The translations under genes were made by a program, and so were the position numbers. From assembly GCF_019278465.1 (NCBI RefSeq), contig NZ_CP058983.1, forward strand, positions 310,001 to 374,000: a stretch of DNA of 64,000 bases, written 5' to 3'. Position 1 is the first letter of the stretch. Each line of letters opens with the position of its first letter. Positions 1 through 10,241 of the stretch are shown piece by piece. Source of the DNA: Tenacibaculum sp. AHE14PA (GTDB lineage Bacteria; Bacteroidota; Bacteroidia; Flavobacteriales; Flavobacteriaceae). The notes under the pieces are model-generated. The model saw only the letters and a program-made list of their open reading frames with translations, ran no database searches and was not told where the DNA came from.

Positions 1-10
1 ACTTAGTGGT

Positions 11-1285
11 TTACATTACGAATAACCTTTTATCGTGCATTAAATCGTATACCTTCTCTCCTACTTGCTTTAAAACGTCTTCGTTTCCTACATTTGTTAA
101 CGCCTCGTCGATTAAATCTACAACAGTTTGCATGTCTTCTTCAACCAAACCACGCGTAGTTATAGCTGCTGTACCAACACGAATACCAGAAGTTACAAAC
201 GGACTTTGAGTATCGAAAGGAACCATGTTTTTATTTACTGTAATATCTGCTTTACCTAATGTATCTTCACCTTCTTTACCTGTAAGGTTCTTATTACGTA
301 AATCAATTAACATACAATGGTTGTCTGTTCCTCCAGAAATAATGTCGTATCCTTTAGCAACAAAAGCTTTCGCCATTGCACTAGCATTTTCTTTTACTTG
401 TAATTGATATTCTAAAAACTCGTCAGTTAATGCTTCACCAAAAGCAATTGCTTTTGCTGCGATAACATGCTCTAATGGTCCACCTTGATTTCCTGGAAAA
501 ACTGCAGAGTTTATCAATGTAGACATTTTCTTTAATTTTCCTGATTTCAATTTTAATCCAAACGGATTTTCAAAATCTTTACCAATCATAATCATTCCAC
601 CACGCGGCCCACGTAACGTTTTGTGCGTTGTTGTTGTAACAATATGACAATGTGGTAAAGGATCAGATAAAATACCTTTAGCGATTAAACCTGCCGGATG
701 AGAGATGTCTGCCATTAAAATAGCACCAACACTATCAGCAATTTCCCTAAATTTTTCAAAATCCATATCACGAGAATATGCCGAAGCCCCTGCAATGATT
801 AATTTTGGTTTATGTTCTTTTGCTTGCTGCTCTAAATGATTATAATCAATTTTTCCTGTAGCTTTATCTACACCATAAAAAACAGGATTGTATAATTTAC
901 CTGAAAAATTTACAGGAGAACCGTGAGTTAAATGTCCTCCATGCGATAAATCGAAACCTAAAATAGTATCTCCAGGATTTAAACATGCAGCAAAAACAGC
1001 TGTATTTGCTTGTGAACCAGAATGTGGTTGCACATTTACATATTCAGCGCCAAATAATTCTTTAGCTCTATCAATTGCAATTTGCTCTACAATATCTACC
1101 ACTTCACATCCACCGTAATAACGTTTACCAGGATATCCTTCGGCATATTTATTAGTTAAAATAGAACCTTGCGCTTGCATTACTTGTTCGCTCACAAAGT
1201 TTTCAGAAGCAATCAACTCTAAACCATTTAGCTGACGTTCTTTCTCTTCTTGAATTAAATCGAATATTTGATGATCTTTTTGCAT
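11..1285 (-). CDS. glyA: Serine hydroxymethyltransferase
   Basis: A PLP enzyme that interconverts serine and glycine while loading tetrahydrofolate with a one-carbon unit; cytosolic. The 424-residue protein has the family start (LELIASENF near residue 22), the substrate motif HSGSQAN near 88 and the PLP-lysine motif [14 protein letters not shown], with Lys222 as the Schiff-base lysine. An upstream in-frame ATG would add nine residues (MVTYLTTHK) that the family lacks, so the start MQKDHQ is chosen. The stop codon lies at the very edge of the window. It is divergent from fumarylacetoacetase across about 190 bases. Full length with nothing missing. Confidence 0.97.
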   Translation of the reverse strand: MQKDHQIFDLIQEEKERQLNGLELIASENFVSEQVMQAQGSILTNKYAEGYPGKRYYGGCEVVDIVEQIAIDRAKELFGAEYVNVQPHSGSQANTAVFAACLNPGDTILGFDLSHGGHLTHGSPVNFSGKLYNPVFYGVDKATGKIDYNHLEQQAKEHKPKLIIAGASAYSRDMDFEKFREIADSVGAILMADISHPAGLIAKGILSDPLPHCHIVTTTTHKTLRGPRGGMIMIGKDFENPFGLKLKSGKLKKMSTLINSAVFPGNQGGPLEHVIAAKAIAFGEALTDEFLEYQLQVKENASAMAKAFVAKGYDIISGGTDNHCMLIDLRNKNLTGKEGEDTLGKADITVNKNMVPFDTQSPFVTSGIRVGTAAITTRGLVEEDMQTVVDLIDEALTNVGNEDVLKQVGEKVYDLMHDKRLFVM

Positions 1286-1476
1286 CTTGTGTGTTGTTAA
1301 ATAAGTAACCAAAAGTACTAATTTTATTAATTAATTTTTATGCAATTCTTATCTTATTTTAAACAGAAATTAACTTCTTAATTATTTCTATAAAATTTAT
1401 AAATTCTTATGCTGATATTGGTTTTAATTGAAAAAAATATGTAGGTTTGATTCTAAAATTAAACACAACTACTTCG

Positions 1477-2757
1477 ATGAAAATAACTGCAAATAATCCT
1501 AATAGAAAATCTTGGTTAAATGTTGAAAAAAACTCTGATTTTCCTATTCAAAATATTCCTTTCGGAGTATTTATTACGAAAGATGATATTATAACAATTG
1601 GTACAAGAATTGGTGATTTTGCTATTGATTTAGGAGCTTTGCATCAATTGGGATATTTTGAAGGGATTCCTTTAACAGATGATATTTTTTTACAAGACAC
1701 ATTAAATGACTTTATTGCTGACGGACGTAAAACATGGCGTTTAGTTCGTAATAGAATTGCTGATATTTTTGATGTTACTAACGGCAAATTACGTGACAAG
1801 GCAGATCATAAAGACAAGATAATTTTTAGAATAGAAGAAGTTGAAATGCAACTTCCTGTAGCTGTTGGTGATTATACCGATTTTTATGCAAGTAAAGAAC
1901 ATGCTACCAATGTTGGTTCTTTATTCCGTGATCCTGAAAATGCATTATTACCTAACTGGCTTCATATACCTATTGGTTACCACGGTAGAAGTTCTTCTAT
2001 TATTCCTTCTGGAACACCTGTACGTCGTCCTATCGGACAACAACGTCCTAGTGAAGGAAGCGATACTCCAAATTTTGGACCTTCAAAATTATTAGATTTT
2101 GAATTAGAAATGGCGTTTATTACAACTGTAGCCAACGATTTAGGAGATAGAATTCCTATTGAAGATGCTGATGAATATATTTTTGGATTGGTTTTATTTA
2201 ATGACTGGTCTGCTCGTGATATTCAGGCTTGGGAATATGTGCCTTTAGGGCCATTCTTAGGTAAGAGTTTTGCGTCAACGATTTCTCCTTGGATTGTTAC
2301 TTTAGATGCTTTAGAGCCTTTTAGAGTTGATAACCCGAAACAAGTACACGAACCTTTACCGTATTTAAAGAAAGAAGGTAAAGATAGTTTAGATATTAAT
2401 TTACAAATGGCTATTAAGCCAGAAGGTAAAGAAGAAACAGTAGTTTGTAATTCAAACTTTAAATATATGTACTGGACAATGGCGCAGCAATTAGCACACC
2501 ATACCGTAAACGGATGTCCGGTAAATGCTGGTGATATGATGGGTTCAGGTACAATTTCTGGACCGACAAAAGACAGTTTTGGTTCTATGTTAGAATTAAC
2601 TTGGAGAGGTCAAAATCCAATAAAAATGAATGATGGTTCTGAACGTAAATTCATAAACGATCATGATACAGTTATTATGAGAGGTTATTCTCAAAATGAT
2701 GATGTTCGTATCGGTTTTGGTGAATGTACTGGTAAAATTTTACCTGCAATCGAATAA
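1477..2757 (+). CDS. fahA: Fumarylacetoacetase
   Basis: Hydrolyses fumarylacetoacetate to fumarate and acetoacetate, the last step of tyrosine/homogentisate breakdown. Motifs seen are DYTDFYASKEHA (132-143, metal Asp and catalytic His), PIGYHGRSSS, the acidic metal cluster around FELEMAF (about 209) and the C-terminal GSGTISGP. The ATG at 1477 is preferred over an upstream TTG because the protein then begins MKITANNPNRKSWL, as the family does (426 aa). No other tyrosine-degradation gene lies beside it. It is followed by a bidirectional terminator shared with the convergent helicase gene. Confidence 0.96.
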   Translation: MKITANNPNRKSWLNVEKNSDFPIQNIPFGVFITKDDIITIGTRIGDFAIDLGALHQLGYFEGIPLTDDIFLQDTLNDFIADGRKTWRLVRNRIADIFDVTNGKLRDKADHKDKIIFRIEEVEMQLPVAVGDYTDFYASKEHATNVGSLFRDPENALLPNWLHIPIGYHGRSSSIIPSGTPVRRPIGQQRPSEGSDTPNFGPSKLLDFELEMAFITTVANDLGDRIPIEDADEYIFGLVLFNDWSARDIQAWEYVPLGPFLGKSFASTISPWIVTLDALEPFRVDNPKQVHEPLPYLKKEGKDSLDINLQMAIKPEGKEETVVCNSNFKYMYWTMAQQLAHHTVNGCPVNAGDMMGSGTISGPTKDSFGSMLELTWRGQNPIKMNDGSERKFINDHDTVIMRGYSQNDDVRIGFGECTGKILPAIE

Positions 2758-2782
2758 TAAATAAGACATAAATATTAAGTAT

Positions 2783-2814
2783 AAAAAAGCCATTTCGTTT
2801 GAAATGGCTTTTTT
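2783..2814. terminator. Bidirectional terminator between fahA and the helicase gene
   Basis: A 14-bp perfect stem (left arm AAAAAAGCCATTTC, loop GTTT) has an A-run on the left and a T-run on the right, so it can end transcription from both converging genes. Confidence 0.85.
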
Positions 2815-2826
2815 TATATCTGTTTT

Positions 2827-4383
2827 TTATTCTTCTTCCGGTGGTGGATGCCCAAAAATATCTTCATATATTTCATCGAAATTAGAACGTAAATGAGAGT
2901 TTAATTTCTTTCTATAATCATCTTGTAACCAGTCAATAAAATTGTGAGTGCTTTTACATATACATTTAGAGTATCTGTGAATTCTATCATCTATCTCTCC
3001 ACCTAGTTTTTTTGCTAAAATTAAAGCATCAAAAACATCTTCACTATTTTCTACACAAATTTTACCATGGTGTTCAATCGATTTTTCTAATACTTTCTTA
3101 GATGATTGACCTGCTTGAATAGTATCGATATATACTTTTTTCACATCAAAATATATATCTTCTGATTTAGAAAACTCTTCCCTAACATCAGCAGGTAATT
3201 CATATCTAAACTCACTTTCTATATCTTCATCAGACAATAAATTATCTAGATAAAAATTTGGAGCCCTAAACATTTTATGCCAATCTAAATCTGCTCCCCA
3301 AGGTCCAAAACGATGAAAATTGTTACCTAAATCAATAACATTAAAATCATTTTTACCTTTTAAGATACGAGAACCCCTACCAATCATCTGGTAATAAAGT
3401 GTTAATGATTTAGTAGCTCTGTTTAAAATAATAGATTTTACAGTAGGCTCATCAAAACCTGTAGTTAAAATACTTACAGACGTGATTATTGCATTTGGAG
3501 TTTTATGAAACCATTTTAATATAAAATCACGCTCCTTTTTAGTGTTCGTGTTATCTAAATGTGCAATAGGATATCCTGCTTTTTTAAACGTATCATATAC
3601 GTGAAGCGATGTGTTAATTCCGTTATTAAAGATTAACGTTTTAGTACCTTTTGCACGTTCTTCGTAAGCTTGTAAAAGCTTCGATAACATATCTGTATTG
3701 GTGTATAAATCTTCAGAAGACTTTACAGTATAATCTCCATTTGCTCCTATCTCTAAAGATGTTAAACCTACATTGTAAGAAAATACATTCGCTCTTGCTA
3801 AATATTCGTTTTGTATTAAAGTACCAATACTTTCACCAGCAATTAAATCATCATAATTGTCTTTCATTGGTAGCTTAATATTCGAACTTAAAGGCGTTGC
3901 TGTAACACCTAGCACGAATGACTTGTCAAAAAACTTAAATAACTTGGTGAATGAGTTATAATGCGCTTCATCAATAATAACCAAACCAACATCCGAAATA
4001 TCCAACATATCGTCATTTAAACGATTGTTTAATGTTTCAACCATTGCTACAAAACAACCATAATTATCTTGATCATCTAAATCTGCCTTACTATCAATAA
4101 TTTTGTTATCAACACCAAACTCTCCAAGCATTTTTGCCGTTTGCTTGCATAATTCAATACGGTGTGTCATTATTAACACCTTTTTATTGTAATGCTTTAT
4201 AAACTGACGGGTAATTTCTGAGAAAATTACAGTCTTACCTCCTCCTGTTGGTAATTGATATAATAGGTGATAATTTTCAGGGGCATTTTCAAAACTTTTA
4301 AAAATTTTAAACAATGCTTCTTTTTGATAATCGTATAAATTTTTTCCTTTGGTTTCTTGTGTAGTTGTAATATCGTTGCTCAA
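2827..4383 (-). CDS. DEAD/DEAH-box superfamily 2 helicase
   Basis: A 518-residue superfamily 2 helicase of the ResIII type. Seen in order: a Q-rich start (YDYQKEAL), Walker A LPTGGGKT (44-51), motif Ia MTHRIELCKQ, DEAH box (138-141), motif III TATP (161-164), and motif VI QMIGRGSR (about 335). The region after about residue 375 is acidic and carries no domain I recognise. No methylase or nuclease partner is nearby, so nothing points to restriction; I take it as a stand-alone DNA or RNA helicase of unknown substrate. It is transcribed convergently to fahA. ytxJ lies upstream on the same strand. Confidence 0.9.
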   Translation of the reverse strand: MSNDITTTQETKGKNLYDYQKEALFKIFKSFENAPENYHLLYQLPTGGGKTVIFSEITRQFIKHYNKKVLIMTHRIELCKQTAKMLGEFGVDNKIIDSKADLDDQDNYGCFVAMVETLNNRLNDDMLDISDVGLVIIDEAHYNSFTKLFKFFDKSFVLGVTATPLSSNIKLPMKDNYDDLIAGESIGTLIQNEYLARANVFSYNVGLTSLEIGANGDYTVKSSEDLYTNTDMLSKLLQAYEERAKGTKTLIFNNGINTSLHVYDTFKKAGYPIAHLDNTNTKKERDFILKWFHKTPNAIITSVSILTTGFDEPTVKSIILNRATKSLTLYYQMIGRGSRILKGKNDFNVIDLGNNFHRFGPWGADLDWHKMFRAPNFYLDNLLSDEDIESEFRYELPADVREEFSKSEDIYFDVKKVYIDTIQAGQSSKKVLEKSIEHHGKICVENSEDVFDALILAKKLGGEIDDRIHRYSKCICKSTHNFIDWLQDDYRKKLNSHLRSNFDEIYEDIFGHPPPEEE

Positions 4384-4453
4384 TTTTGTGCTTTTTTGTA
4401 AAAAGCAAAAATACGACGTATTTAAAGAAGTTTTGTTAAAAACAGGAACTATT

Positions 4454-4846
4454 TTAGAACTTTCTTAAATCGATTTGGGCAATTTCGTAGTGAGAAGCAT
4501 GTGCAACTACCTCTTCGTTTTTAATAACTAACAGCTGAGGAGATTCATGTAAAACTTGAAACTCATACCCTATTTCGCTAGATATTTCTCGGTACGATAA
4601 CAAATCTAAATAATAGATTTTAAAATCTTTTAAACTCTCATCAAAACTACTTACAAACCTTTTAATTACCATACTACTTATACCACATCTTGTTGAATGT
4701 TTAAAAATAGCAACGGCTTCTTTTTTAGATTGAGCCTTAATTTCTTTAAGTTGTTCTATTGATGTTAAAGGAACCCATTTTATAAAAGATTCTTGCTTTT
4801 GTTCTTTTTCTTCTTTATTTCCAAAAATTGAATTTAATATTCCCAT
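4454..4846 (-). CDS. ytxJ: YtxJ-type bacillithiol-system redox protein
   Basis: A 130-residue thioredoxin-fold protein. It carries the family's active-site segment FKHSTRCGIS (single Cys in a C-G-I-S motif) near residue 50 and a cis-proline segment ESPQLLVI near 103. YtxJ proteins are linked to bacillithiol-dependent redox control in Firmicutes and Bacteroidota; the exact reaction is not established. No bacillithiol synthesis gene (bshA, bshB, bshC) is in the window. The helicase gene follows on the same strand about 70 bases away, and clpB is divergent. Confidence 0.85.
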   Translation of the reverse strand: MGILNSIFGNKEEKEQKQESFIKWVPLTSIEQLKEIKAQSKKEAVAIFKHSTRCGISSMVIKRFVSSFDESLKDFKIYYLDLLSYREISSEIGYEFQVLHESPQLLVIKNEEVVAHASHYEIAQIDLRKF

Positions 4847-4966
4847 AATTATTTTTTTAACGTAGTCGATATCTTATATTAAAACTTTCAAGTTGCCAAA
4901 AAGTCAGTAAAAAAAAGAACTTAAGTGACTTTTTGTCTTTCTTTTCTAACCGAAATCAAATGGTAT

Positions 4967-4974
4967 TACTTTTG
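4967..4974 (+). promoter_or_regulatory. -7 promoter box of clpB
   Basis: TACTTTTG is an exact match to the Bacteroidota -7 box TAnnTTTG, 25 bases before the clpB start codon. There is no TTTG at the expected -33 spacing, so an alternative factor or activator may help. Confidence 0.6.
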
Positions 4975-4999
4975 ATTTACAAATGAAAAAATAAATGAT

Positions 5000-7603
5000 A
5001 TGAATATAAACAATTATACAATAAAATCACAAGAAACCATACAAAAAGCACAACAATTAGCGCAAAGTAATGGTAATCAGCAAATAGAAAATGAGCATAT
5101 TTTTAAAGCCTTATTTACGGTTGATGAAAACGTGTTACCATTTATACTAAAGAAACTCAATATTAATATTAATGTTGTGTTACAAATTTTAGAGAAACAG
5201 TTAGAGAGTTTTTCTAAAGTTTCGGGAGGTGATTTAATGCTTTCTCGTGAAGCAAATAAAACACTAAATGAAGCAGCTATCATTGCACAAAGAATGGAAG
5301 ATGAGTATGTTTCTATAGAACATTTAATTTTAGCTATTTTTAAATCTAAAAGTCAAATTTCTCAAGTCTTAAAAGATCAGGGAGTTACCGAAAAAAGTTT
5401 AAAAGCAGCTATTGATGAATTAAGAAACGGAGAAAGAGTTACTTCTCAAAGCGCAGAAGAAACCTATAATTCTTTAAATAAATATGCTAACAATTTAAAT
5501 AAATTAGCACAAGACGGTAAATTAGATCCTGTAATTGGTCGTGACGAAGAAATTCGCCGTTTATTACAGATATTATCACGTAGAACAAAAAATAATCCCA
5601 TTTTAGTAGGTGAACCGGGAACTGGTAAAACAGCAATTGCCGAAGGTTTAGCACATCGAATTATTCGTGGTGATGTTCCTGAAAATTTAAAGAATAAAAT
5701 TATTTACTCTTTAGATATGGGGGCTTTAATTGCCGGAGCAAAATTTAAAGGAGAGTTTGAAGAGCGCTTAAAATCTGTTGTAAAGGAAGTAACAACATCC
5801 GAAGGAGATATTGTTCTTTTTATAGATGAAATTCACACCTTAGTTGGTGCTGGTGGTGGACAAGGCGCTATGGATGCTGCCAATATTTTAAAACCTGCTT
5901 TGGCTCGTGGTGAATTACGTGCAATTGGTGCCACTACCCTAGATGAATATCAAAAGTATTTTGAAAAAGATAAAGCATTAGAACGTCGTTTTCAAAAAGT
6001 TATGGTTGATGAACCAGATACAGAAAGCGCTATTTCTATTTTGAGAGGAATTAAAGATAAATACGAAACACACCATAAAGTACGTATTAAAGATGATGCT
6101 ATTATTGGTGCGGTAGAATTATCGCAACGTTATATCACTAATCGATTCTTACCAGACAAAGCTATTGACTTGATGGATGAAGCGGCTGCGAAATTACGAA
6201 TGGAAATAAACTCTAAACCAGAAAATTTAGATGTTTTAGATCGTAAAATAATGCAGTTAGAAATTGAAATAGAAGCTATTAAACGTGAAAATGATGAAGT
6301 TAAATTAAAATCTTTAAATGCAGATATAGCTAATTTTAAAGAAGAACGCAACGAAATTAATGCTAAATGGCAATCAGAAAAAGCTGTTGTAGATGCTGTT
6401 CAGCAATTAAAAACTGATATTGAAAATTACAAATTAGAGGCTGATAAAGCAGAGCGCAATGGAGATTATGGTAAGGTTGCAGAATTACGTTATGGTAAAA
6501 TTAAAGAAGCACAAGTGTTGCTTGAAACACAGCAAGAAATATTAGAAAACCAAAGTGAAAATGCTTTAATTAAAGAAGAAGTTACTTATGCTGATATTGC
6601 AGAGGTTGTAGCAAAGTGGACAGGTGTTCCGGTTACTAAAATGTTACAATCTGAGCGTGAAAAATTATTAAAATTAGAAGATGAGCTACACAAACGAGTT
6701 GTTGGACAAGAAGAAGCTATTGAAGCTGTTGCAGATGCCGTTCGTCGCTCTAGAACAGGATTGCAGAACCCGAATAAACCTTTAGGAAGTTTCTTGTTTT
6801 TAGGAACTACCGGAGTTGGTAAAACTGAACTTGCAAAAGCATTAGCAACATATTTATTTGATGATGAAAACGCTATGACAAGGATAGATATGAGCGAATA
6901 TCAAGAGCGTCATTCTGTAAGCCGTTTAGTTGGTGCTCCTCCTGGTTATGTTGGTTATGACGAAGGTGGTCAGTTAACTGAAGCTGTTCGTAGAAAACCG
7001 TATTCTGTTGTACTGTTAGATGAAATTGAAAAAGCACACCCTGATACGTTTAATACTTTGTTACAAGTTTTAGATGAAGGTAGATTAACAGATAATAAAG
7101 GACGAGTTGCGGATTTTAAAAACACCATTATTATCATGACGTCTAATATGGGAAGTGAAATTATTCAAGAAAAATTTGAGAATTTTAAAGGTGATATTCA
7201 CACCACAATGGATTTAGCAAAAACAGAAGTTTTAGGTTTACTAAAACAAACTGTGCGTCCTGAATTTATTAATAGAATTGATGATATAACCTTGTTTACA
7301 CCGTTATCAAAAGAAGATATTATACAAATTGTAGAAATACAATTAAACAATGTTAAAAAAATGATAGCGTTACAAAACATCACTTTTGATGCAACAAACG
7401 AAGCTATTGCTTATTTAGCTGTTAAAGGATATCAGCCCGAATTCGGAGCAAGACCTGTAAAACGTGTAATTCAAAAAGAAGTGTTAAATCAATTATCTAA
7501 AGAGATTTTAGCAGGAAATGTAACTACAGATAGCATTATTTTATTAGATGCTTTTGATAATAAACTAGTTTTTAGAAATCAATCTGATTTGATAGAAAAT
7601 TAG
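5000..7603 (+). CDS. clpB: ATP-dependent disaggregase ClpB
   Basis: Hsp100 AAA+ unfoldase that rescues aggregated proteins together with DnaK. The 867-residue length is normal. Seen: an N-terminal Clp repeat domain (1-145), the first AAA+ module with Walker A GEPGTGKT (204-211) and Walker [11 protein letters not shown], the coiled-coil middle domain (about 400-525), then the second AAA+ module with GTTGVGKT (about 605) and [11 protein letters not shown]. The middle domain distinguishes it from ClpA and ClpC. It is a single-gene unit closed by a strong terminator. Confidence 0.98.
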   Translation: MNINNYTIKSQETIQKAQQLAQSNGNQQIENEHIFKALFTVDENVLPFILKKLNININVVLQILEKQLESFSKVSGGDLMLSREANKTLNEAAIIAQRMEDEYVSIEHLILAIFKSKSQISQVLKDQGVTEKSLKAAIDELRNGERVTSQSAEETYNSLNKYANNLNKLAQDGKLDPVIGRDEEIRRLLQILSRRTKNNPILVGEPGTGKTAIAEGLAHRIIRGDVPENLKNKIIYSLDMGALIAGAKFKGEFEERLKSVVKEVTTSEGDIVLFIDEIHTLVGAGGGQGAMDAANILKPALARGELRAIGATTLDEYQKYFEKDKALERRFQKVMVDEPDTESAISILRGIKDKYETHHKVRIKDDAIIGAVELSQRYITNRFLPDKAIDLMDEAAAKLRMEINSKPENLDVLDRKIMQLEIEIEAIKRENDEVKLKSLNADIANFKEERNEINAKWQSEKAVVDAVQQLKTDIENYKLEADKAERNGDYGKVAELRYGKIKEAQVLLETQQEILENQSENALIKEEVTYADIAEVVAKWTGVPVTKMLQSEREKLLKLEDELHKRVVGQEEAIEAVADAVRRSRTGLQNPNKPLGSFLFLGTTGVGKTELAKALATYLFDDENAMTRIDMSEYQERHSVSRLVGAPPGYVGYDEGGQLTEAVRRKPYSVVLLDEIEKAHPDTFNTLLQVLDEGRLTDNKGRVADFKNTIIIMTSNMGSEIIQEKFENFKGDIHTTMDLAKTEVLGLLKQTVRPEFINRIDDITLFTPLSKEDIIQIVEIQLNNVKKMIALQNITFDATNEAIAYLAVKGYQPEFGARPVKRVIQKEVLNQLSKEILAGNVTTDSIILLDAFDNKLVFRNQSDLIEN

Positions 7604-7627
7604 AAGTTGGTTTTTTATAGTTGATTG

Positions 7628-7659
7628 AAAGCGGTGTTTGAAAAAACACCGCTTTTTAT
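7628..7659 (+). terminator. Terminator of clpB
   Basis: Stem AAAGCGGTGTTT pairing with AACACCGCTTT, followed by a T-rich tail, 25 bases after the clpB stop. Confidence 0.88.
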
Positions 7660-7666
7660 TTTTAAT

Positions 7667-7674
7667 TATATTCG
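7667..7674 (+). promoter_or_regulatory. Probable -7 box for the histidine phosphatase gene
   Basis: TATATTCG differs by one base from TAnnTTTG and lies 18 bases before the start codon, just after the clpB terminator. Confidence 0.45.
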
Positions 7675-7692
7675 CATCATAAATAACTTATC

Positions 7693-8205
7693 ATGAAAAA
7701 ATATCTTTTAATTTTTACTGCTACTCTTGGTTTATTATCATCTTGCGCACTAGAAGAAACCAATACAACTTATTACTTAATTCGTCACGCAGAAAAAGAC
7801 AGAACAGATAAGTCGAATAAGAATCCTAATTTAAATAAAAAAGGAAAAGAACGTGCTAAAAAATGGAGCGAATACTTTAAAGATATCAATTTAAATGCAG
7901 TCTATTCTACAAATTACAACAGAACCATGCAAACTGCAAAACCTACAGCAGATAGCAAGAAACTAGATATTATAAATTACGATCCTAGCAATATGTTTTC
8001 TAAAGATTTTGAAAAAGAAACGACAGGAAAAACAGTTTTAATTGTTGGTCATAGTAATACTACTCCGCAGTTTGCAAATAAGATTATAAAATCAGAAGTT
8101 TACGAATCGATGGACGACAATGATAATGCTAGTTTATTTATAATTTCATTAAAAAAATCATTCAGAAACAAAACTACATCTATCAAGAAGATAACGGTTG
8201 ATTAG
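7693..8205 (+). CDS. Histidine-phosphatase family lipoprotein (SixA-like)
   Basis: A 170-residue protein of the histidine phosphatase (phosphoglycerate mutase-like) superfamily. It has a lipoprotein signal (LLSSC, Cys18), the catalytic motif LIRHAEKDR (Arg31-His32) and the later conserved VGHSNTTP, whose His is the second catalytic one. Its short length and RHAEKDR motif resemble SixA-like phosphatases, but the lipid anchor means it acts in the periplasm, so a phosphorelay substrate is unlikely. Substrate unknown. It has its own promoter-like box and lies just upstream of smpB. Confidence 0.86.
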   Translation: MKKYLLIFTATLGLLSSCALEETNTTYYLIRHAEKDRTDKSNKNPNLNKKGKERAKKWSEYFKDINLNAVYSTNYNRTMQTAKPTADSKKLDIINYDPSNMFSKDFEKETTGKTVLIVGHSNTTPQFANKIIKSEVYESMDDNDNASLFIISLKKSFRNKTTSIKKITVD

Positions 8206-8229
8206 TCGGTAAAAAACAAACTAATACTT

Positions 8230-8237
8230 TATATTTG
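8230..8237 (+). promoter_or_regulatory. -7 promoter box of smpB
   Basis: TATATTTG is an exact match to TAnnTTTG, 26 bases before the smpB start. Confidence 0.6.
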
Positions 8238-8263
8238 TTATTAAAATACATGAATAACAGCTG

Positions 8264-8722
8264 ATGCAGAAAAAGATAAACATACAAAATAAAAAAGCTC
8301 GTTTTGAATACGAGATCATAGATAAATATACTGCCGGAATTCAACTTACAGGTACAGAGATAAAATCGATACGACATAGTAAAGCTCGAATAACTGAAAG
8401 TTTTTGTGAATTTAATGAGCAAGGAGAACTTTTTATTATCAACATGTATATTGAAGAATATTCTTTTGGTAATCATTTCAATCACAAAACAACGAGTGAA
8501 CGTCGTTTGTTATTAAACAAAAACGAGTTAAAAAAGTTAGAAAGAGAAGTTGAAGCTAAAGGAAACACGATTGTGCCTTTAAAACTTTTTATAAATGATA
8601 AAGGCTGGGCTAAATTAGATATTGCTTTGGCTAGAGGTAAAAAGACGCATGACAAGCGCCAAACAATGAAAGATAGAGATAGTAAAAGAGATTTAGCTAG
8701 AATTAAAAAAGATTTTAATTAA
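8264..8722 (+). CDS. smpB: SsrA-binding protein SmpB
   Basis: Binds tmRNA and delivers it to stalled ribosomes in trans-translation. The 152-residue protein has the usual core: NKKARFEYEI at the start, GIQLTGTEIKSIR, then the basic tail GKKTHDKRQTMKDRDSKRDLAR ending in RIKKDFN. Full length. Its stop codon overlaps the start codon of the next gene by one base, so the two are probably translated from one message. Confidence 0.97.
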   Translation: MQKKINIQNKKARFEYEIIDKYTAGIQLTGTEIKSIRHSKARITESFCEFNEQGELFIINMYIEEYSFGNHFNHKTTSERRLLLNKNELKKLEREVEAKGNTIVPLKLFINDKGWAKLDIALARGKKTHDKRQTMKDRDSKRDLARIKKDFN

Positions 8723-9615
8723 TGACTATTCTTAACACCATATTAAATATTATACAATGGAAAAGATTATTATACTTTTCTTTTATTATTTTTTTAGCTA
8801 AATTTTGTTTTTTATTTGGTTTCGGTTTTGAAACTATTTTGTCATTTTTTGATCTACTTCTTTTTACAGTTTCATGTACACTTTTATATGCCTCAACCTA
8901 TTTATTATCTTTTTATTACAATAACAAAACTAAAAGAAAAGATTTTAAAAAAATAGAATTAACCTCATTTTTGTTTGTTTTTACAGCTATAATATTAGGT
9001 GTTTATTTTTCATTTAAAATCGATAATTTATATTTTTCTATTGTTTTTTTTATAATTTCATTGTTGGTATTTACGTATTCTAAATACTCAAAAGAAAACT
9101 CTTTTACTCGTTATTTAGTAAAATCTTTTGCCATTCCCATAACTATTATTTTTGTTTTGTGGTTAGATGAACCTGTTAATCTTAATAACACACAATGGAA
9201 TTTATTTTTTAAACTTCAACTGATAATTGTTGTTTATATACTACTATCTTTTTTAAATACTTTAACAGAAGAAATTATAAAAGGCATAAAAAATATAAAT
9301 AAGGATAACTTAAAAAAACTTAAAACATTACCGATCCTTTTAGGCAGAAAAAGAGCTAAACGGATTGCATTAGCCATGATGTTTACTTCTGCTCTTTTAA
9401 TAACTTATTTAGCTTTATATTTTATAAAAATAAAATTCTTATTCTTTGCTGTGATTTTATTTAATTGGCTTCCTAGAGTATACTTAATCTATTCTTTAAT
9501 AAAATCATCAACAAATAAAGACTATAAGCTTTTATTAAAAAAAATGAGGTATTTGCACTTTTTTGGTTTGTTAGGTATAGTTTCAATTGCTTATTATTTT
9601 AAATATGTTATCTAA
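8722..9615 (+). CDS. UbiA-like membrane protein lacking the usual catalytic aspartates
   Basis: A 297-residue, Phe- and Ile-rich protein with about eight membrane segments. The end of the second loop (LKTLPILLGRKRA, about 209-221) matches UbiA prenyltransferases that sit next to maf in other Flavobacteriaceae and are annotated there as geranylgeranylglycerol-phosphate geranylgeranyltransferases (from memory). However, the first Asp-rich motif, usually NDxxDxxxD, reads SFYYNNKTK here, and the second, usually KDIxDxxGD, reads KGIKNINKD. Most prenyl-diphosphate/Mg binding residues are therefore missing. It is either a decaying enzyme or one with a new role. The reading frame is intact and coupled to smpB and maf by short overlaps. 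Confidence 0.65.
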   Translation: MTILNTILNIIQWKRLLYFSFIIFLAKFCFLFGFGFETILSFFDLLLFTVSCTLLYASTYLLSFYYNNKTKRKDFKKIELTSFLFVFTAIILGVYFSFKIDNLYFSIVFFIISLLVFTYSKYSKENSFTRYLVKSFAIPITIIFVLWLDEPVNLNNTQWNLFFKLQLIIVVYILLSFLNTLTEEIIKGIKNINKDNLKKLKTLPILLGRKRAKRIALAMMFTSALLITYLALYFIKIKFLFFAVILFNWLPRVYLIYSLIKSSTNKDYKLLLKKMRYLHFFGLLGIVSIAYYFKYVI

Positions 9616-10186
9616 AAAAATATCAAATTACAATATAATTTTGGCTTCAAATTCACCCAGAAGACAAGAGTTAATAAAAGACTTAGATGTTCCTTTTACA
9701 ATAAAAACAAAGGAGATTGAAGAAGTTTATCCTGCTCATTTAAAAGAACACGAGATTACAGATTTTCTTTCTGACTTAAAATCGACACCTTTTAAAAGTG
9801 AGTTATCTGAAAAAGATCTTTTAATAACTTCTGATACTATTGTGTGGTCTAACGACAAAGCACTTGGCAAACCTAAAGATTACGCAGATGCTTTTAAAAT
9901 GCTAAAAGAATTATCTAACAACACACATAAAGTTATTACTTCTATATGTATTACCAATAAAAAGTTTAAAAAAGTAATAAACGATACTACAACGGTTACC
10001 TTTAAGCACCTGACGGATGATGAAATAGCTTACTATATTAATACTTATAAACCATTTGACAAGGCAGGAGCATATGGAATTCAAGAATGGATTGGTAAAA
10101 TAGCAATTACTAAAATCGAAGGAAGTTATTTTAATGTAATGGGGTTTCCTGTTCATAAACTTTATAAAGAATTATCAAATTTGTAA
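9605..10186 (+). CDS. maf: Maf-family nucleotide pyrophosphatase
   Basis: Hydrolyses non-canonical or modified nucleoside triphosphates to monophosphates (house-cleaning). The family signature LASNSPRRQELI is at 14-25, the metal/substrate segment SDTIVW (about 77) and the C-terminal GAYGIQEW and GSYFNVMGFPV are all present. The start at 9605 (MLSKKISNYN) is chosen over an in-frame ATG six codons upstream because the family begins just before LASNSPRR; it overlaps the upstream gene by 11 bases. Full length (193 aa). Confidence 0.95.
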   Translation: MLSKKISNYNIILASNSPRRQELIKDLDVPFTIKTKEIEEVYPAHLKEHEITDFLSDLKSTPFKSELSEKDLLITSDTIVWSNDKALGKPKDYADAFKMLKELSNNTHKVITSICITNKKFKKVINDTTTVTFKHLTDDEIAYYINTYKPFDKAGAYGIQEWIGKIAITKIEGSYFNVMGFPVHKLYKELSNL

Positions 10187-10207
10187 GATTATTTTTTTTT
10201 AAAAGAT

Positions 10208-10215
10208 TATTTTTG
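10208..10215 (+). promoter_or_regulatory. -7 promoter box of the transketolase gene
   Basis: TATTTTTG matches TAnnTTTG exactly, 26 bases before the start codon. A TTTG lies 24 bases upstream (10180-10183), a little further than the ideal spacing. Confidence 0.55.
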
Positions 10216-10241
10216 ACATATACAACACACAATATACACTA

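Noticed and set aside
1286..1312. Upstream ATG extension of glyA
   Set aside because: The nine extra residues do not match the family, which starts just before the MQKDHQ segment.
2827..4383. The DEAH helicase as part of a restriction or defence island
   Set aside because: No methylase, nuclease or other defence gene on either side; neighbours are housekeeping genes.
8183..8485. A 100-residue open frame on the minus strand over the start of smpB
   Set aside because: It lies opposite smpB, which is certain, and its Phe/Leu-rich sequence is what an AT-rich antisense frame gives.
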